Below are positions 16,427 to 24,136 of a stretch of DNA of 64,000 bases, piece by piece. Numbering within the stretch: the first letter of the stretch is position 1; each line of letters starts with the position of its first letter. The DNA is from Clostridium sp. AM33-3 (GTDB lineage: Bacteria; Bacillota; Clostridia; Lachnospirales; Lachnospiraceae). The notes under the pieces were generated by a model, which searched no databases, was not told the origin of the DNA, and saw nothing but the letters and a program-made list of their open reading frames with translations. The translations under genes and the position numbers were made by a program. Where the stretch lies: assembly GCF_003480315.1 (NCBI RefSeq), contig NZ_QUIV01000009.1:1-64000 (forward strand). Reading direction: 5' to 3'.

Positions 16427-17119
16427 TTACGCCTGTCTCGGGTCGATGATCTTAACTGCATCAGCAACACGGCCGTACTGACCTTTTGCCTTTTCCCAAG
16501 CGGTGTTCGGGTCATCACCCTTCTTGATGAAGTCAGTCATCTTGCCAAGGCTTACGAACTGATAACCAATGATCTGATCGTCTGCGTCCAGAGCGATACC
16601 GGTTACATAGCCCTCAGCCATCTCCAGGTAACGAGGACCTTTCTTTAAGGTTCCGTACATGGTACCAACCTGGGAACGAAGACCTTTACCAAGATCCTCC
16701 AGGCCGGCACCGATCGGCAGTCCATCCTCAGAGAATGCGCTCTGAGTTCTGCCATATGCAATCTGTAAGAACAGTTCTCTCATTGCGGTGTTGATTGCGT
16801 CACATACCAGGTCGGTGTTCAGAGCCTCCAGAACGGTTAAGCCCGGAAGAATCTCTGCTGCCATTGCTGCGGAGTGAGTCATGCCGGAGCAGCCGATGGT
16901 CTCAACCAGAGCCTCCTGGATGATACCCTCTTTTACGTTCAGGGTAAGCTTGCAGGCACCCTGCTGCGGAGCACACCAGCCCACACCATGGGTCAAACCG
17001 GAAATGTCGGAAACCTGCTTGGACTGTACCCATTTTGCTTCTTCCGGAATCGGAGCAGCGCCATGATGAACGCCCTGTGCAACTGTGCACATCTCTTCTA
17101 CTTCATGTGAATAAATCAT
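16427..17119 (-). CDS. Iron-sulfur cluster assembly scaffold-like protein, partner of the GGGtGRT protein
   Basis: The 230-residue product resembles the IscU/NifU-type scaffold family. The N-terminal half has cysteines that could bind a cluster ('GWCAPQQGACKLTL', 'ETIGCSGMTHSAAMAAEILPG', and a later 'DLVCDAINTAMRELF'), an arrangement typical of NifU-like domains. The C-terminal half ('QIIGYQFVSLGKMTDFIKKGDDPNTAW') is specific to the version paired with GGGtGRT proteins. I use the ATG at 17119, behind AAAGGAG, rather than a frame from 17167. It is first in the two-gene operon with the GGGtGRT gene. Confidence 0.85.
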   Translation of the reverse strand: MIYSHEVEEMCTVAQGVHHGAAPIPEEAKWVQSKQVSDISGLTHGVGWCAPQQGACKLTLNVKEGIIQEALVETIGCSGMTHSAAMAAEILPGLTVLEALNTDLVCDAINTAMRELFLQIAYGRTQSAFSEDGLPIGAGLEDLGKGLRSQVGTMYGTLKKGPRYLEMAEGYVTGIALDADDQIIGYQFVSLGKMTDFIKKGDDPNTAWEKAKGQYGRVADAVKIIDPRQA

Positions 17120-17292
17120 GTTAAAACTCCTTTCAACTATGTAATGTCCTGAAAGTACGTGCTGCACGATGTTTCCGCAATTTTTTCAGCCCTGTACCCG
17201 GCAAATGAAAGATTGTCAAAAACATCACACCATACTTGAATACATTTTCTCACAAAAGTGACAAATAGTCCATAGTTTTTTTGTAGAAATTT

Positions 17293-17330
17293 AAGAGCAG
17301 ATACCTCAAATATATGTGGCACCTGCTCTT
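17293..17330 (-). terminator. Hairpin after nfnB
   Basis: AAGAGCAG (17293-17300) and CTGCTCTT (17323-17330) form an 8-bp stem extended inside by GTGCCAC/GTATC-type pairing. It lies 24 bases past the nfnB stop. The best T-run follows on the plus strand; the minus-strand tail is TAAATTTC, so minus-strand efficiency is uncertain. Confidence 0.5.
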
Positions 17331-17353
17331 TTTTTCCATTATTTTATGTTTGA

Positions 17354-18742
17354 TTATTTATTGCTTAAGTACTCGTGGATACCCTTTGCACCGTGCTTTC
17401 CTGCTTCCATAGCCAGGATTACGGTTGCAGCACCGGTTACGGCATCACCGCCTGCGAACACTCCGGCACGAGAGGTCTGTCCGTTCTCCGGCTCCGCAAC
17501 GATACATTTACGCTTATTGATCTCAAGTCCCTCCGTAGTAGAGGAAATAAGCGGGTTCGGAGAGGTACCGAGTGACATGATGACGGTATCTACATCCATC
17601 ACATACTCGGAGCCTGCAATCTCTACCGGACGGCGTCTTCCGGATGCATCCGGCTCGCCAAGCTCCATCTTCACAACCTTGATGCCCTTTACCCAGTCAT
17701 TCTCATCGGTCAGGATCTCTACCGGGTTGGTCAGAAGGTCAAAGATCACACCCTCTTCCTTTGCATGGTGAACTTCCTCCACACGGGCCGGAAGCTCTGC
17801 CTCACTACGACGGTACACGATATGTACCTCAGCGCCGAGACGAAGTGCTGTTCTTGCAGCATCCATGGCTACGTTGCCGCCACCGACTACAGCAACCTTC
17901 CTGCCTGCTACGATCGGGGTATCATAGTCCTCGCGGAAGGCTTTCATCAGGTTGTTTCTGGTTAAGTACTCATTTGCTGAGAACACGCCGTTTGCATTCT
18001 CACCCGGAATACCCATGAATTTCGGAAGTCCTGCTCCGGAACCGATGAAGACAGCCTCAAAGCCCTCTTCGTCCATCAGCTCATCAATGGTAACGGATTT
18101 GCCGATGATAACGTCTGTCTCGATCTTAACACCTAATTTCTTTACGTTCTCGATTTCAGAACGGACAACGGTCTCTTTCGGGAGACGGAACTCCGGAATA
18201 CCATAGGTTAATACTCCGCCCGGCTCGTGAAGTGCCTCGAAAATGGTAACATCGTAACCCAGCTTTGCCAGATCGCCTGCGCAGGTCAGACCAGCAGGGC
18301 CGGAACCGACAACGGCAACCTTCTTGCCGTTTTTCTTCTCCGCTGCCTTCGGAACAAAACCGTTTTCTCTGGACCAGTCAGCCACGAAACGCTCCAGCTT
18401 GCCGATGGAGATTGGCTCACCCTTGATTCCGCGGATGCATTTGCCCTCACACTGGCTCTCCTGCGGGCACACACGGCCACATACTGCAGGAAGTGCGGAA
18501 GACTCAGCGATGACATTGGCTGCAGCCTCAAAGTTTCCGGCCTCGACTTCTTTGATGAAGCCAGGGATATTGATGGAGACCGGGCAGCCGCCCATACACT
18601 TTGCATTATTTTTACATTTTAAACATCTGGAAGCCTCTTCCATAGCTTCTTCTTTGTTGTATCCATAGCACACTTCCTCAAAATTGGTAGCGCGCACCTT
18701 TGCGTCCTGCTCTCTGACAGGAGTCTTCTTTAATACGTCCAT
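17354..18742 (-). CDS. nfnB: NfnB-type NADPH/glutamate-synthase-like large subunit
   Basis: The 462-residue flavoprotein resembles the GltD/NfnB family. N-terminal cysteines for [4Fe-4S] clusters lie in 'CLKCKNNAKCMGGCP' and 'CGRVCPQESQCEGKC'. An FAD fold follows (GSGPAGLTCAG, about 148-158) and an NADPH fold (GGGNVAMDAARTALRLG). Such proteins are also annotated as glutamate synthase small subunit or GltA. The gene lies 78 bases downstream of an NfnA-type partner and there is no glutamate synthase large subunit in the window. The likely role is therefore the NADH-dependent ferredoxin:NADP+ oxidoreductase, which bifurcates electrons between NADPH, ferredoxin and NADH. Confidence 0.88.
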   Translation of the reverse strand: MDVLKKTPVREQDAKVRATNFEEVCYGYNKEEAMEEASRCLKCKNNAKCMGGCPVSINIPGFIKEVEAGNFEAAANVIAESSALPAVCGRVCPQESQCEGKCIRGIKGEPISIGKLERFVADWSRENGFVPKAAEKKNGKKVAVVGSGPAGLTCAGDLAKLGYDVTIFEALHEPGGVLTYGIPEFRLPKETVVRSEIENVKKLGVKIETDVIIGKSVTIDELMDEEGFEAVFIGSGAGLPKFMGIPGENANGVFSANEYLTRNNLMKAFREDYDTPIVAGRKVAVVGGGNVAMDAARTALRLGAEVHIVYRRSEAELPARVEEVHHAKEEGVIFDLLTNPVEILTDENDWVKGIKVVKMELGEPDASGRRRPVEIAGSEYVMDVDTVIMSLGTSPNPLISSTTEGLEINKRKCIVAEPENGQTSRAGVFAGGDAVTGAATVILAMEAGKHGAKGIHEYLSNK

Positions 18743-18820
18743 TCTTAATTATCCTCCGATCACAGACAGCTTTATGCTGCCTTGTCTAATGAATCCCAAT
18801 GAGTGAGTCTGATGCCCGGA

Positions 18821-19705
18821 TCAACCGTTGCAGTGTCCGCAGCCGCCATGATGGGTATCACCCTCGACTGCCTTTAACATAGCTCTGCCCTCTTCGGTTT
18901 TGTACATCTGCTGACGCTTCATTGCCTCATCAAAGTTCACGAGATGACCGTCAAACTCTGGTCCGTCAACGCATGCGAACTTCACTTCATCACCAACGGT
19001 TAAACGGCATGCTCCGCACATACCGGTTCCGTCTACCATGATCGGGTTCATGCTGACGATAGTCGGGATATTCAGCTCCTTGGTCAGTTTGCATACAAAT
19101 TTCATCATGATCATCGGTCCGATGGCTACGCACACATCGTACTGCTTGCCCTGGTTCTCTACCAGGTCTTTGATCACCTCGGTTACCATGCCCTTGCGCA
19201 CATAGGAACCGTCATCGGTGGTAATGTAAAGATTTCCGGCCTGCGCTTTCATCATGTCTTCCAGGATCAGCAGTTCTTTATTCTTGGCACCAACGATAAC
19301 ATCAACATCGATACCATGCTGCTTCATCCACTTAACCTGCGGATAAACCGGTGCAGTACCAACGCCGCCTGCTACAAATAAGTACTTGCGGCCCTTTACT
19401 GCCTCGATATCTTCCTTTACAAACTCGGACGGCTGACCAAGCGGTCCCACAAAGTCCTGGAATGCGTCGCCTGCCTGTAACTCAGACATCTTTAAGGTAG
19501 ATGCGCCTACGATCTGGAATACGATGGTTACGGTACCCTTCTCACGGTCGAAATCGCAGATGGTAAGCGGGATACGCTCACCCTTCTCATCCATCTTCAC
19601 AATGACAAATTCACCCGGCTGGCAGGATCTTGCCACTCTCGGAGCTTCTACATCCATCAGGAAAATCTTCTCCGCAAGCTTTTCCGCTTTTAAAATCTTA
19701 TACAT
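18821..19705 (-). CDS. nfnA: NfnA-type FAD/NAD-binding subunit with [2Fe-2S] site
   Basis: The 294-residue protein belongs to the sulfide dehydrogenase/dihydroorotate dehydrogenase electron-transfer-like family. An N-terminal FAD-binding barrel includes 'ERIPLTICDFDREKG', followed by an NAD domain ('LFVAGGVGTAPVYPQVKWM') and a [2Fe-2S] cysteine cluster ('GMCGACRLTVGDEVKFACVDG'). The C-terminus ends in a Cys/His-rich tail, 'HHGGCGHCNG', which could bind metal. Paired with NfnB it forms the NADH-dependent ferredoxin:NADP+ oxidoreductase. The ATG at 19705 lies behind AGGAGGAAGG. Expression probably starts at the promoter/palindrome at 19776-19814. Confidence 0.88.
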   Translation of the reverse strand: MYKILKAEKLAEKIFLMDVEAPRVARSCQPGEFVIVKMDEKGERIPLTICDFDREKGTVTIVFQIVGASTLKMSELQAGDAFQDFVGPLGQPSEFVKEDIEAVKGRKYLFVAGGVGTAPVYPQVKWMKQHGIDVDVIVGAKNKELLILEDMMKAQAGNLYITTDDGSYVRKGMVTEVIKDLVENQGKQYDVCVAIGPMIMMKFVCKLTKELNIPTIVSMNPIMVDGTGMCGACRLTVGDEVKFACVDGPEFDGHLVNFDEAMKRQQMYKTEEGRAMLKAVEGDTHHGGCGHCNG

Positions 19706-19775
19706 TTCCTTCCTCCTGTTTTGCGTTCTGCAAATTGTGCATGCCATCTATAGCAGCAAAAAATTTTTTTAGATA

Positions 19776-19814
19776 TGCTAAAACTATTTTAGCACTTCCC
19801 GGTTCAAATGGCAA
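19776..19814 (-). promoter_or_regulatory. nfnAB promoter with palindromic operator over the -10
   Basis: On the minus strand TTGCCA (19809-19814), a 17-base spacer ending in TGC and TAAAAT (19786-19791) form an extended -10 promoter. The -10 lies wholly inside the palindrome TGCTAAAATAGTTTTAGCA (19776-19794; 8-bp perfect arms). A repressor bound there would block RNA polymerase. The leader is about 74 bases. Confidence 0.6.
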
Positions 19815-19851
19815 CACTTATTGTTAATAACATAACATATATTATACAGCT

Positions 19852-20340
19852 TTATTTCTTTTTGTACAGCCGATATTCGTAACAAAGGTCAAAATATGTC
19901 TGCTCATCGCTTTCCTGAACCATTTCCCAGGCTGCATCCTGGTCCAGATTCGGAAAATGTGTATCTGCCGCATATGCGAAATCGATCCAGGTGATCTGTG
20001 CCTCATCACAGTACGGGAGAAACTGCCGGTATACGCTTTCCCCGCCGATGATATAGACATCATCCGTATGATAAGCACGGAGCAGTTCCATCACTTCTTC
20101 CACGCTGCCGCATACAGAAGCTCCTTTGACCCTGTAATCCGGGTCGGTCGTAAGTACAATATTCGTCCGCCCGTACAGAGGCTGTGCTCCCGGCAGACTC
20201 TCCAGCGTTTTTCTTCCCATGACAATAACCTTGCCCATGGTTTCGTCCCGGAACATTTTCTGATCCTGGGGAATGGACACCAGAAGCTGGCCTTTATTTC
20301 CGATGGCCCAGTTTTTATCTACTGCCGCAATCAGTTTCAC
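19852..20340 (-). CDS. folA: Dihydrofolate reductase
   Basis: The 162-residue enzyme reduces dihydrofolate to tetrahydrofolate with NADPH. Visible family features are 'AAVDKNWAIGNKGQLLVSIP' (substrate site and Met20-type loop), 'VIVMGRKTLESLPGAQPLYGR' and 'DVYIIGGESVYRQFLPYCD', with the expected bacterial length. It begins at GTG, seven bases after the stop of the ThyX-like gene, with its GGAGG-type ribosome site inside that gene's last codons, so the two are translationally coupled. A folA gene usually sits beside a thymidylate synthase; here the neighbour is a ThyX-like protein with altered motifs. Confidence 0.95.
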   Translation of the reverse strand: MKLIAAVDKNWAIGNKGQLLVSIPQDQKMFRDETMGKVIVMGRKTLESLPGAQPLYGRTNIVLTTDPDYRVKGASVCGSVEEVMELLRAYHTDDVYIIGGESVYRQFLPYCDEAQITWIDFAYAADTHFPNLDQDAAWEMVQESDEQTYFDLCYEYRLYKKK

Positions 20341-20346
20341 GCTATT

Positions 20347-20976
20347 TTACGCCTCCTCTTCCTCAGCCAGGATCAGTTCCTTTGCGTAAGGCAGGGTTTT
20401 GATCCAGTCGCAGAAGGTATGCCATTCATCCAGCTTATGATTCTTTCTGGAAAAATAGATATTGATCAGGGTTTCGTAATTTAAGGTGCAGGTGCGCATC
20501 TGGTTGTAGCTGGAGGGCAGAAGCTGGATCATGTCATACCAGTATGCCTTGTCCTTGGTCTCCACATATTTCAAGCGGATCTTTTCCAGCTGATCCACAA
20601 TGGTCTGCATATAGGCCTCGCTCTCCGGTGTCAGATGGTCATGGCTAAAATCATCTAACTCAAAGGGTTTGCTGTGGATCTTATGCATGGTGCTGGTGGA
20701 GTTTGCCACCGTTGCCACCTTGTAGGTATCATATTCCTTCCACCAGTACATGGGCGCGGTGATATCCACCGATACGAAGACCTGGCGGATATATTTGCGG
20801 TGGTCACTTCCGGCGCGGCGCAGGCGCTTGGCCAGTCCCAGATCATTTGGTCCCAGCACGTAATTGCCGTCCTCATCATAAAAGCTGTCCATCCGGTTCC
20901 AGCTGTTCATAGGATTGCGTGCCCCGCGCATGGCATTTTCCAGATTCATGACGCTGGTACGTTCTAATTTAATCAT
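20347..20976 (-). CDS. Divergent ThyX-fold protein (thymidylate-synthase-like)
   Basis: The 209-residue product can be aligned by eye with flavin-dependent thymidylate synthase ThyX. The block 'PMYWWKEYDTYKVATVANST' matches in spacing the ThyX stretch that carries the RHR-x7-S motif. The C-terminal 'LPSSYNQMRTCTLNYETLIN' followed by 'FSRKNHKLDEW' matches the 'LP...T.N...L' and terminal R-x4-AQ-x-EIR region. The canonical RHR is replaced (DTYK) and the AQxEIR motif is changed, so normal dTMP synthesis is doubtful. Translational coupling to folA fits a folate/dTMP link. It may be an active variant or a repurposed relative. Confidence 0.6.
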   Translation of the reverse strand: MIKLERTSVMNLENAMRGARNPMNSWNRMDSFYDEDGNYVLGPNDLGLAKRLRRAGSDHRKYIRQVFVSVDITAPMYWWKEYDTYKVATVANSTSTMHKIHSKPFELDDFSHDHLTPESEAYMQTIVDQLEKIRLKYVETKDKAYWYDMIQLLPSSYNQMRTCTLNYETLINIYFSRKNHKLDEWHTFCDWIKTLPYAKELILAEEEEA

Positions 20977-21044
20977 GTTGTATTCCTTCCTTATGGGATG
21001 TCAAAACAATGGCTGCAGCCTGTATATGCTTTTATATTCCGCAG

Positions 21045-23342
21045 TCAATCGTTCTGATTATAGCAAAGCTGGGATTTCTCGTCAACATCCGCCAGCTCCC
21101 GGCTGCTCCCGGCAACAAAGCGGGCCACGTCCTCCGGATGCGCCAGCAGTACCTTTCTTCCTCCCACATCCCCACTCAGTGCAAGCAGTTCTTTCCGGTA
21201 TTCCGGTGCAAAGATGACCGGATTTCCATCCATGCCTTCCCAGGATGCACAGACCATTCCCCTTGTATTTTTACGGAATGCTGTCACAAGTCCGCGAATG
21301 GTTTCGCGGGTCAGCCACGGCTGGTCACTGACTGAAAAACAGACCGCGTAATGCTCCGGGATCTGTTCCAGGGCGAGGTGAACAGAATGGGAGATTCCCA
21401 GGGCACTTTGATTGTTCTTTACCGTCTCAAATCCCTCTCTCCCAAGATCCTCCAGAATCTCATCATACTGGCTCACCACAATCTTTTTCGCAAAAAAATC
21501 CTCCGGCATGGTATTTACCTCATCTGCCACATGGCGGTACATCAGCCGGCCATCCACCTCCGCCAGCAGCTTGTTTCCGCCGAAACGGCGGCTGTCCCCG
21601 GCTGCCAGAAGCACCATGGCAACCGGCATATGGTCATGAGGCCGGAAGCGGTAATTCAAAACAGCCTCCAACACGCCTCCACCGATGGAGGATGCCTTGT
21701 CGGAAACAGTAAAGCAGTGTGCCACATCGCAGCGTGGATCCACATCACCGGATTTCATGCCGGCTGTCACTTCCACACCATCCTGCAAAAGTCCCCGCAC
21801 AACACCATCAATCTGCGCCAGCACCGGAGTTTGGTCCACATAGCCCACCACATCATTCTTTTTCACTACTGCACCAATTTCTACTGCTCCTTTAAAAGCA
21901 CCGGCTGCCGGAGCCTTAATGAGACGTTCCAGTCCATACCCGCCGATCATGCCCGGAATTCCCGTATTTGGAATGGCGCTTCCCTTCCAGATACACCGGC
22001 CCAGATAATGGCCACGTTTCGTCTCTACAACGCAGTGGCAGTCTTCCCCGGCAGTAAATCCTGGTCCAACACCAACCACAAAGGGGGCATCTGTGATCTT
22101 TGTTCCAAGATTGTGTTTTGCCAGAATGGCGTCAACCACCACATCCGGATGAAATTCATGGATACATCGTGCTGTTTCATCCACCATAACAGCTATATTG
22201 CCATTTTGGATCTCTTGCTCTGCCACTTTTACAGAATCACACAGCACACCGGTCACGTTCTCCACCTGCATGTGCCCCTGATAAACTGCCGGAGAAAATG
22301 CCACAGTACGCCGCACAGTAGTCGGCACCGCAATATCCGTCATCAGGATCCGGAAGCCGGCCCGGTGCAGGCGCAGTGCAATGCCGCTGGCCAGATCTCC
22401 GGAGCCTTTGATCAGAACCCGGCCCATACCGTCCGTTATTCCGGTAAGTCTCTGTTTTGATTCTGTGTTTGTCATCACCGTGTCAGTTGTTTCTGTATCA
22501 ATCATGGTATTTCTTCTCCTTTTCCTGGTTGTTCTGGCACATCCCGACTGCAGATTTCCCGGCAGCATAAAGGCAATTTTTTCTGAAAGCTTCTGCTCCG
22601 TTTTTGTGTCTGCCTGGTTCAGCAGAATGCGGTAATAGCGGCCATCCACGCCTTTTCGGCTTCCACGCTCATCCATCAGAAGGAGCGTCATATCCTCTGC
22701 GCCTATGACATCCTGTGCCTCCTTATGAAGCCAGCCGCCATTGGACGCGAACCGGAAGCAGCTGTCGCCGAACTGCTTTCCACCGGCTGTCAGCCCCACA
22801 CAGGCTATGATCAGCCCGGTCTGCGGAATCAAAACCGGTTCCGTATCTGATGGAACTTTTAACGGCAAACGCTTGGCTCCGTCTGCCTCAATAAGGATCA
22901 CATCAAACTGTGAGAGCAGCCGCTTCATCACACGCTCCTCTCCGAGGTCCTCCGGCATGGCAAGCTTCCACGCATTGTCCGGATCCTCCACCTGTTTTCC
23001 TGCTGCCAGAATGAAACCGCCCGGATTCCGGAGCGCACCGGCATAACTCGCCGCATCCAGATCTGCAAGCTTCGGTATCACTTCAGTCCTGTACTGCTCC
23101 GGCTTCGCAATGTGCGTGCTGGTAGTGATCAGGACCCGGGCGCCTTTTGCGGCAAGCTCTTCTGCCAGATCATACATCGTGCTGGTCTTTCCTCCCGCAC
23201 CTACTATGGAAATGACTCGTGGCAGAGTCCTCCAGTCTGCGAACCCCAGTGCTGCCAGAATGCTGTCCGTCTCTTCAAAATTCTGTTTTTCCGGATCCCA
23301 GCGTTCTGCTTTCACCGAAGCAACAATTAGTTTCTGCTCCAT
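21045..23342 (-). CDS. Triple fusion YqeC - YqeB (EF2563-like) - MocA nucleotidyltransferase
   Basis: This 765-residue protein joins three proteins that are usually separate. Residues about 1-270 match YqeC, with a P-loop 'SIVGAGGKTSTMYDLAEELA' and 'VILIEADGAKRLPLKVPSD'. About 300-555 match the EF2563/YqeB selenium-dependent molybdenum hydroxylase maturation protein ('VLIKGSGDLASGIALRLHRAG', 'VGVGPGFTAGEDCHCVVET'). About 565-765 match a MocA-type molybdopterin cytidylyltransferase ('MVLLAAGDSRRFGGNKLLAE', 'SVSDQPWLT'). Together they would finish the cofactor of selenium-dependent molybdenum hydroxylases. No such hydroxylase is in the window. A basic linker (about 270-280) separates the first two domains. 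It diverges from the YwaF-like gene 37 bases away. Confidence 0.88.
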   Translation of the reverse strand: MEQKLIVASVKAERWDPEKQNFEETDSILAALGFADWRTLPRVISIVGAGGKTSTMYDLAEELAAKGARVLITTSTHIAKPEQYRTEVIPKLADLDAASYAGALRNPGGFILAAGKQVEDPDNAWKLAMPEDLGEERVMKRLLSQFDVILIEADGAKRLPLKVPSDTEPVLIPQTGLIIACVGLTAGGKQFGDSCFRFASNGGWLHKEAQDVIGAEDMTLLLMDERGSRKGVDGRYYRILLNQADTKTEQKLSEKIAFMLPGNLQSGCARTTRKRRRNTMIDTETTDTVMTNTESKQRLTGITDGMGRVLIKGSGDLASGIALRLHRAGFRILMTDIAVPTTVRRTVAFSPAVYQGHMQVENVTGVLCDSVKVAEQEIQNGNIAVMVDETARCIHEFHPDVVVDAILAKHNLGTKITDAPFVVGVGPGFTAGEDCHCVVETKRGHYLGRCIWKGSAIPNTGIPGMIGGYGLERLIKAPAAGAFKGAVEIGAVVKKNDVVGYVDQTPVLAQIDGVVRGLLQDGVEVTAGMKSGDVDPRCDVAHCFTVSDKASSIGGGVLEAVLNYRFRPHDHMPVAMVLLAAGDSRRFGGNKLLAEVDGRLMYRHVADEVNTMPEDFFAKKIVVSQYDEILEDLGREGFETVKNNQSALGISHSVHLALEQIPEHYAVCFSVSDQPWLTRETIRGLVTAFRKNTRGMVCASWEGMDGNPVIFAPEYRKELLALSGDVGGRKVLLAHPEDVARFVAGSSRELADVDEKSQLCYNQND

Positions 23343-23344
23343 CC

Positions 23345-23373
23345 TTGTTCTTTCCCCCTCATCGTGCTATAAT
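23345..23373 (+). promoter_or_regulatory. Extended -10 promoter abutting a start codon
   Basis: TTGTTC (23345-23350), a 17-base spacer ending in TGC, and a perfect TATAAT (23368-23373). The start point would fall about 7 bases on, at the ATG at 23380 itself. Confidence 0.6.
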
Positions 23374-23379
23374 TTCTCC

Positions 23380-24057
23380 ATGAAATTATTATACCATGTT
23401 CGCTCTCTCCCGGATAGGACATATGACCGGATTCTCTTTTCCTGCGGTCTTTTCCTGCTTCTGACAGAGTGTTATAAACAATGCTTTTTATATTTTATCA
23501 TCGACAAGTGCCATTACGACTGGTGGTTTTTTCCATTTCAGCTGTGCAGTCTCCCCATGTATCTTTGCCTGCTTCTTCCATTTCTGAAGCATAAAAGTAT
23601 GAAGACTGCTGTCTGCACCTTTTTGCAGGATTTTAACCTGCTTGGCGGGTTGGCTGCGCTCATCGTATCAGAAGGCTTTCGCGGCATCCACTGGACACTG
23701 ACCCTGCACGGGTATATCTGGCATCTGCTCCTGGTCTTCATAGGACTGTTTGTTTTTGCAGGCAGACGTTCCGATTTATGCCTGAGGGGGTATCTGCAGA
23801 CACTCCCTCTGTTCCTGGCCAGCTGTTCCATTGCTTTTTTCATCAACATCCTTGCACCGGGACATGGACAAGCCGATATGTTCTACATTTCACCCTATTA
23901 CCCCAGTACCCAGCCGGTTTTCCATGAGATTGCGATGGCTGCCGGCATTATCCCTGCCAATCTGTTATATCTCTTTACCATCTGCCTGGGTGCAGCACTT
24001 GTGCACTTCCTTTTCTATCTGCTGGAAAAGCATTTCACCGCAGATGCGAAAAGCTGA
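23380..24057 (+). CDS. YwaF-like (TIGR02206/TMEM164-type) membrane protein
   Basis: The 225-residue protein has about six to seven membrane segments and resembles the YwaF family. Charged or aromatic residues lie between helices ('DKCHYDWWFFPFQLCSLPMY', 'ILAPGHGQADMFYISPYYPS'). The bacterial family has no firm function; the animal relative TMEM164 is an acyltransferase. The only sensible start in frame is the ATG at 23380. It has no ribosome site and lies 7 bases after a TATAAT box, which points to a leaderless mRNA. It diverges from the YqeC fusion gene and faces the MATE gene. Confidence 0.75.
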   Translation: MKLLYHVRSLPDRTYDRILFSCGLFLLLTECYKQCFLYFIIDKCHYDWWFFPFQLCSLPMYLCLLLPFLKHKSMKTAVCTFLQDFNLLGGLAALIVSEGFRGIHWTLTLHGYIWHLLLVFIGLFVFAGRRSDLCLRGYLQTLPLFLASCSIAFFINILAPGHGQADMFYISPYYPSTQPVFHEIAMAAGIIPANLLYLFTICLGAALVHFLFYLLEKHFTADAKS

Positions 24058-24087
24058 AACACATATGCAATTTCCCATAATACAGAA

Positions 24088-24125
24088 AAAAGGTCTCATG
24101 CCGGCAAGCACGAGGCCTTTTCTCT
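24088..24125. terminator. Bidirectional terminator between the YwaF-like and MATE genes
   Basis: AAGGTCTC (24090-24097) pairs with GAGGCCTT (24112-24119), flanked by AAAAAA on the left and TTTTCTCTTTT on the right, between two convergent genes. Confidence 0.65.
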
Positions 24126-24136
24126 TTTCTCGTCTT

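Noticed and set aside
21351..22460. A 369-codon plus-strand open frame
   Set aside because: It is exactly antisense to the well-supported YqeB part of the fusion gene, has no ribosome site and a His/Cys-rich composition typical of a shadow frame.
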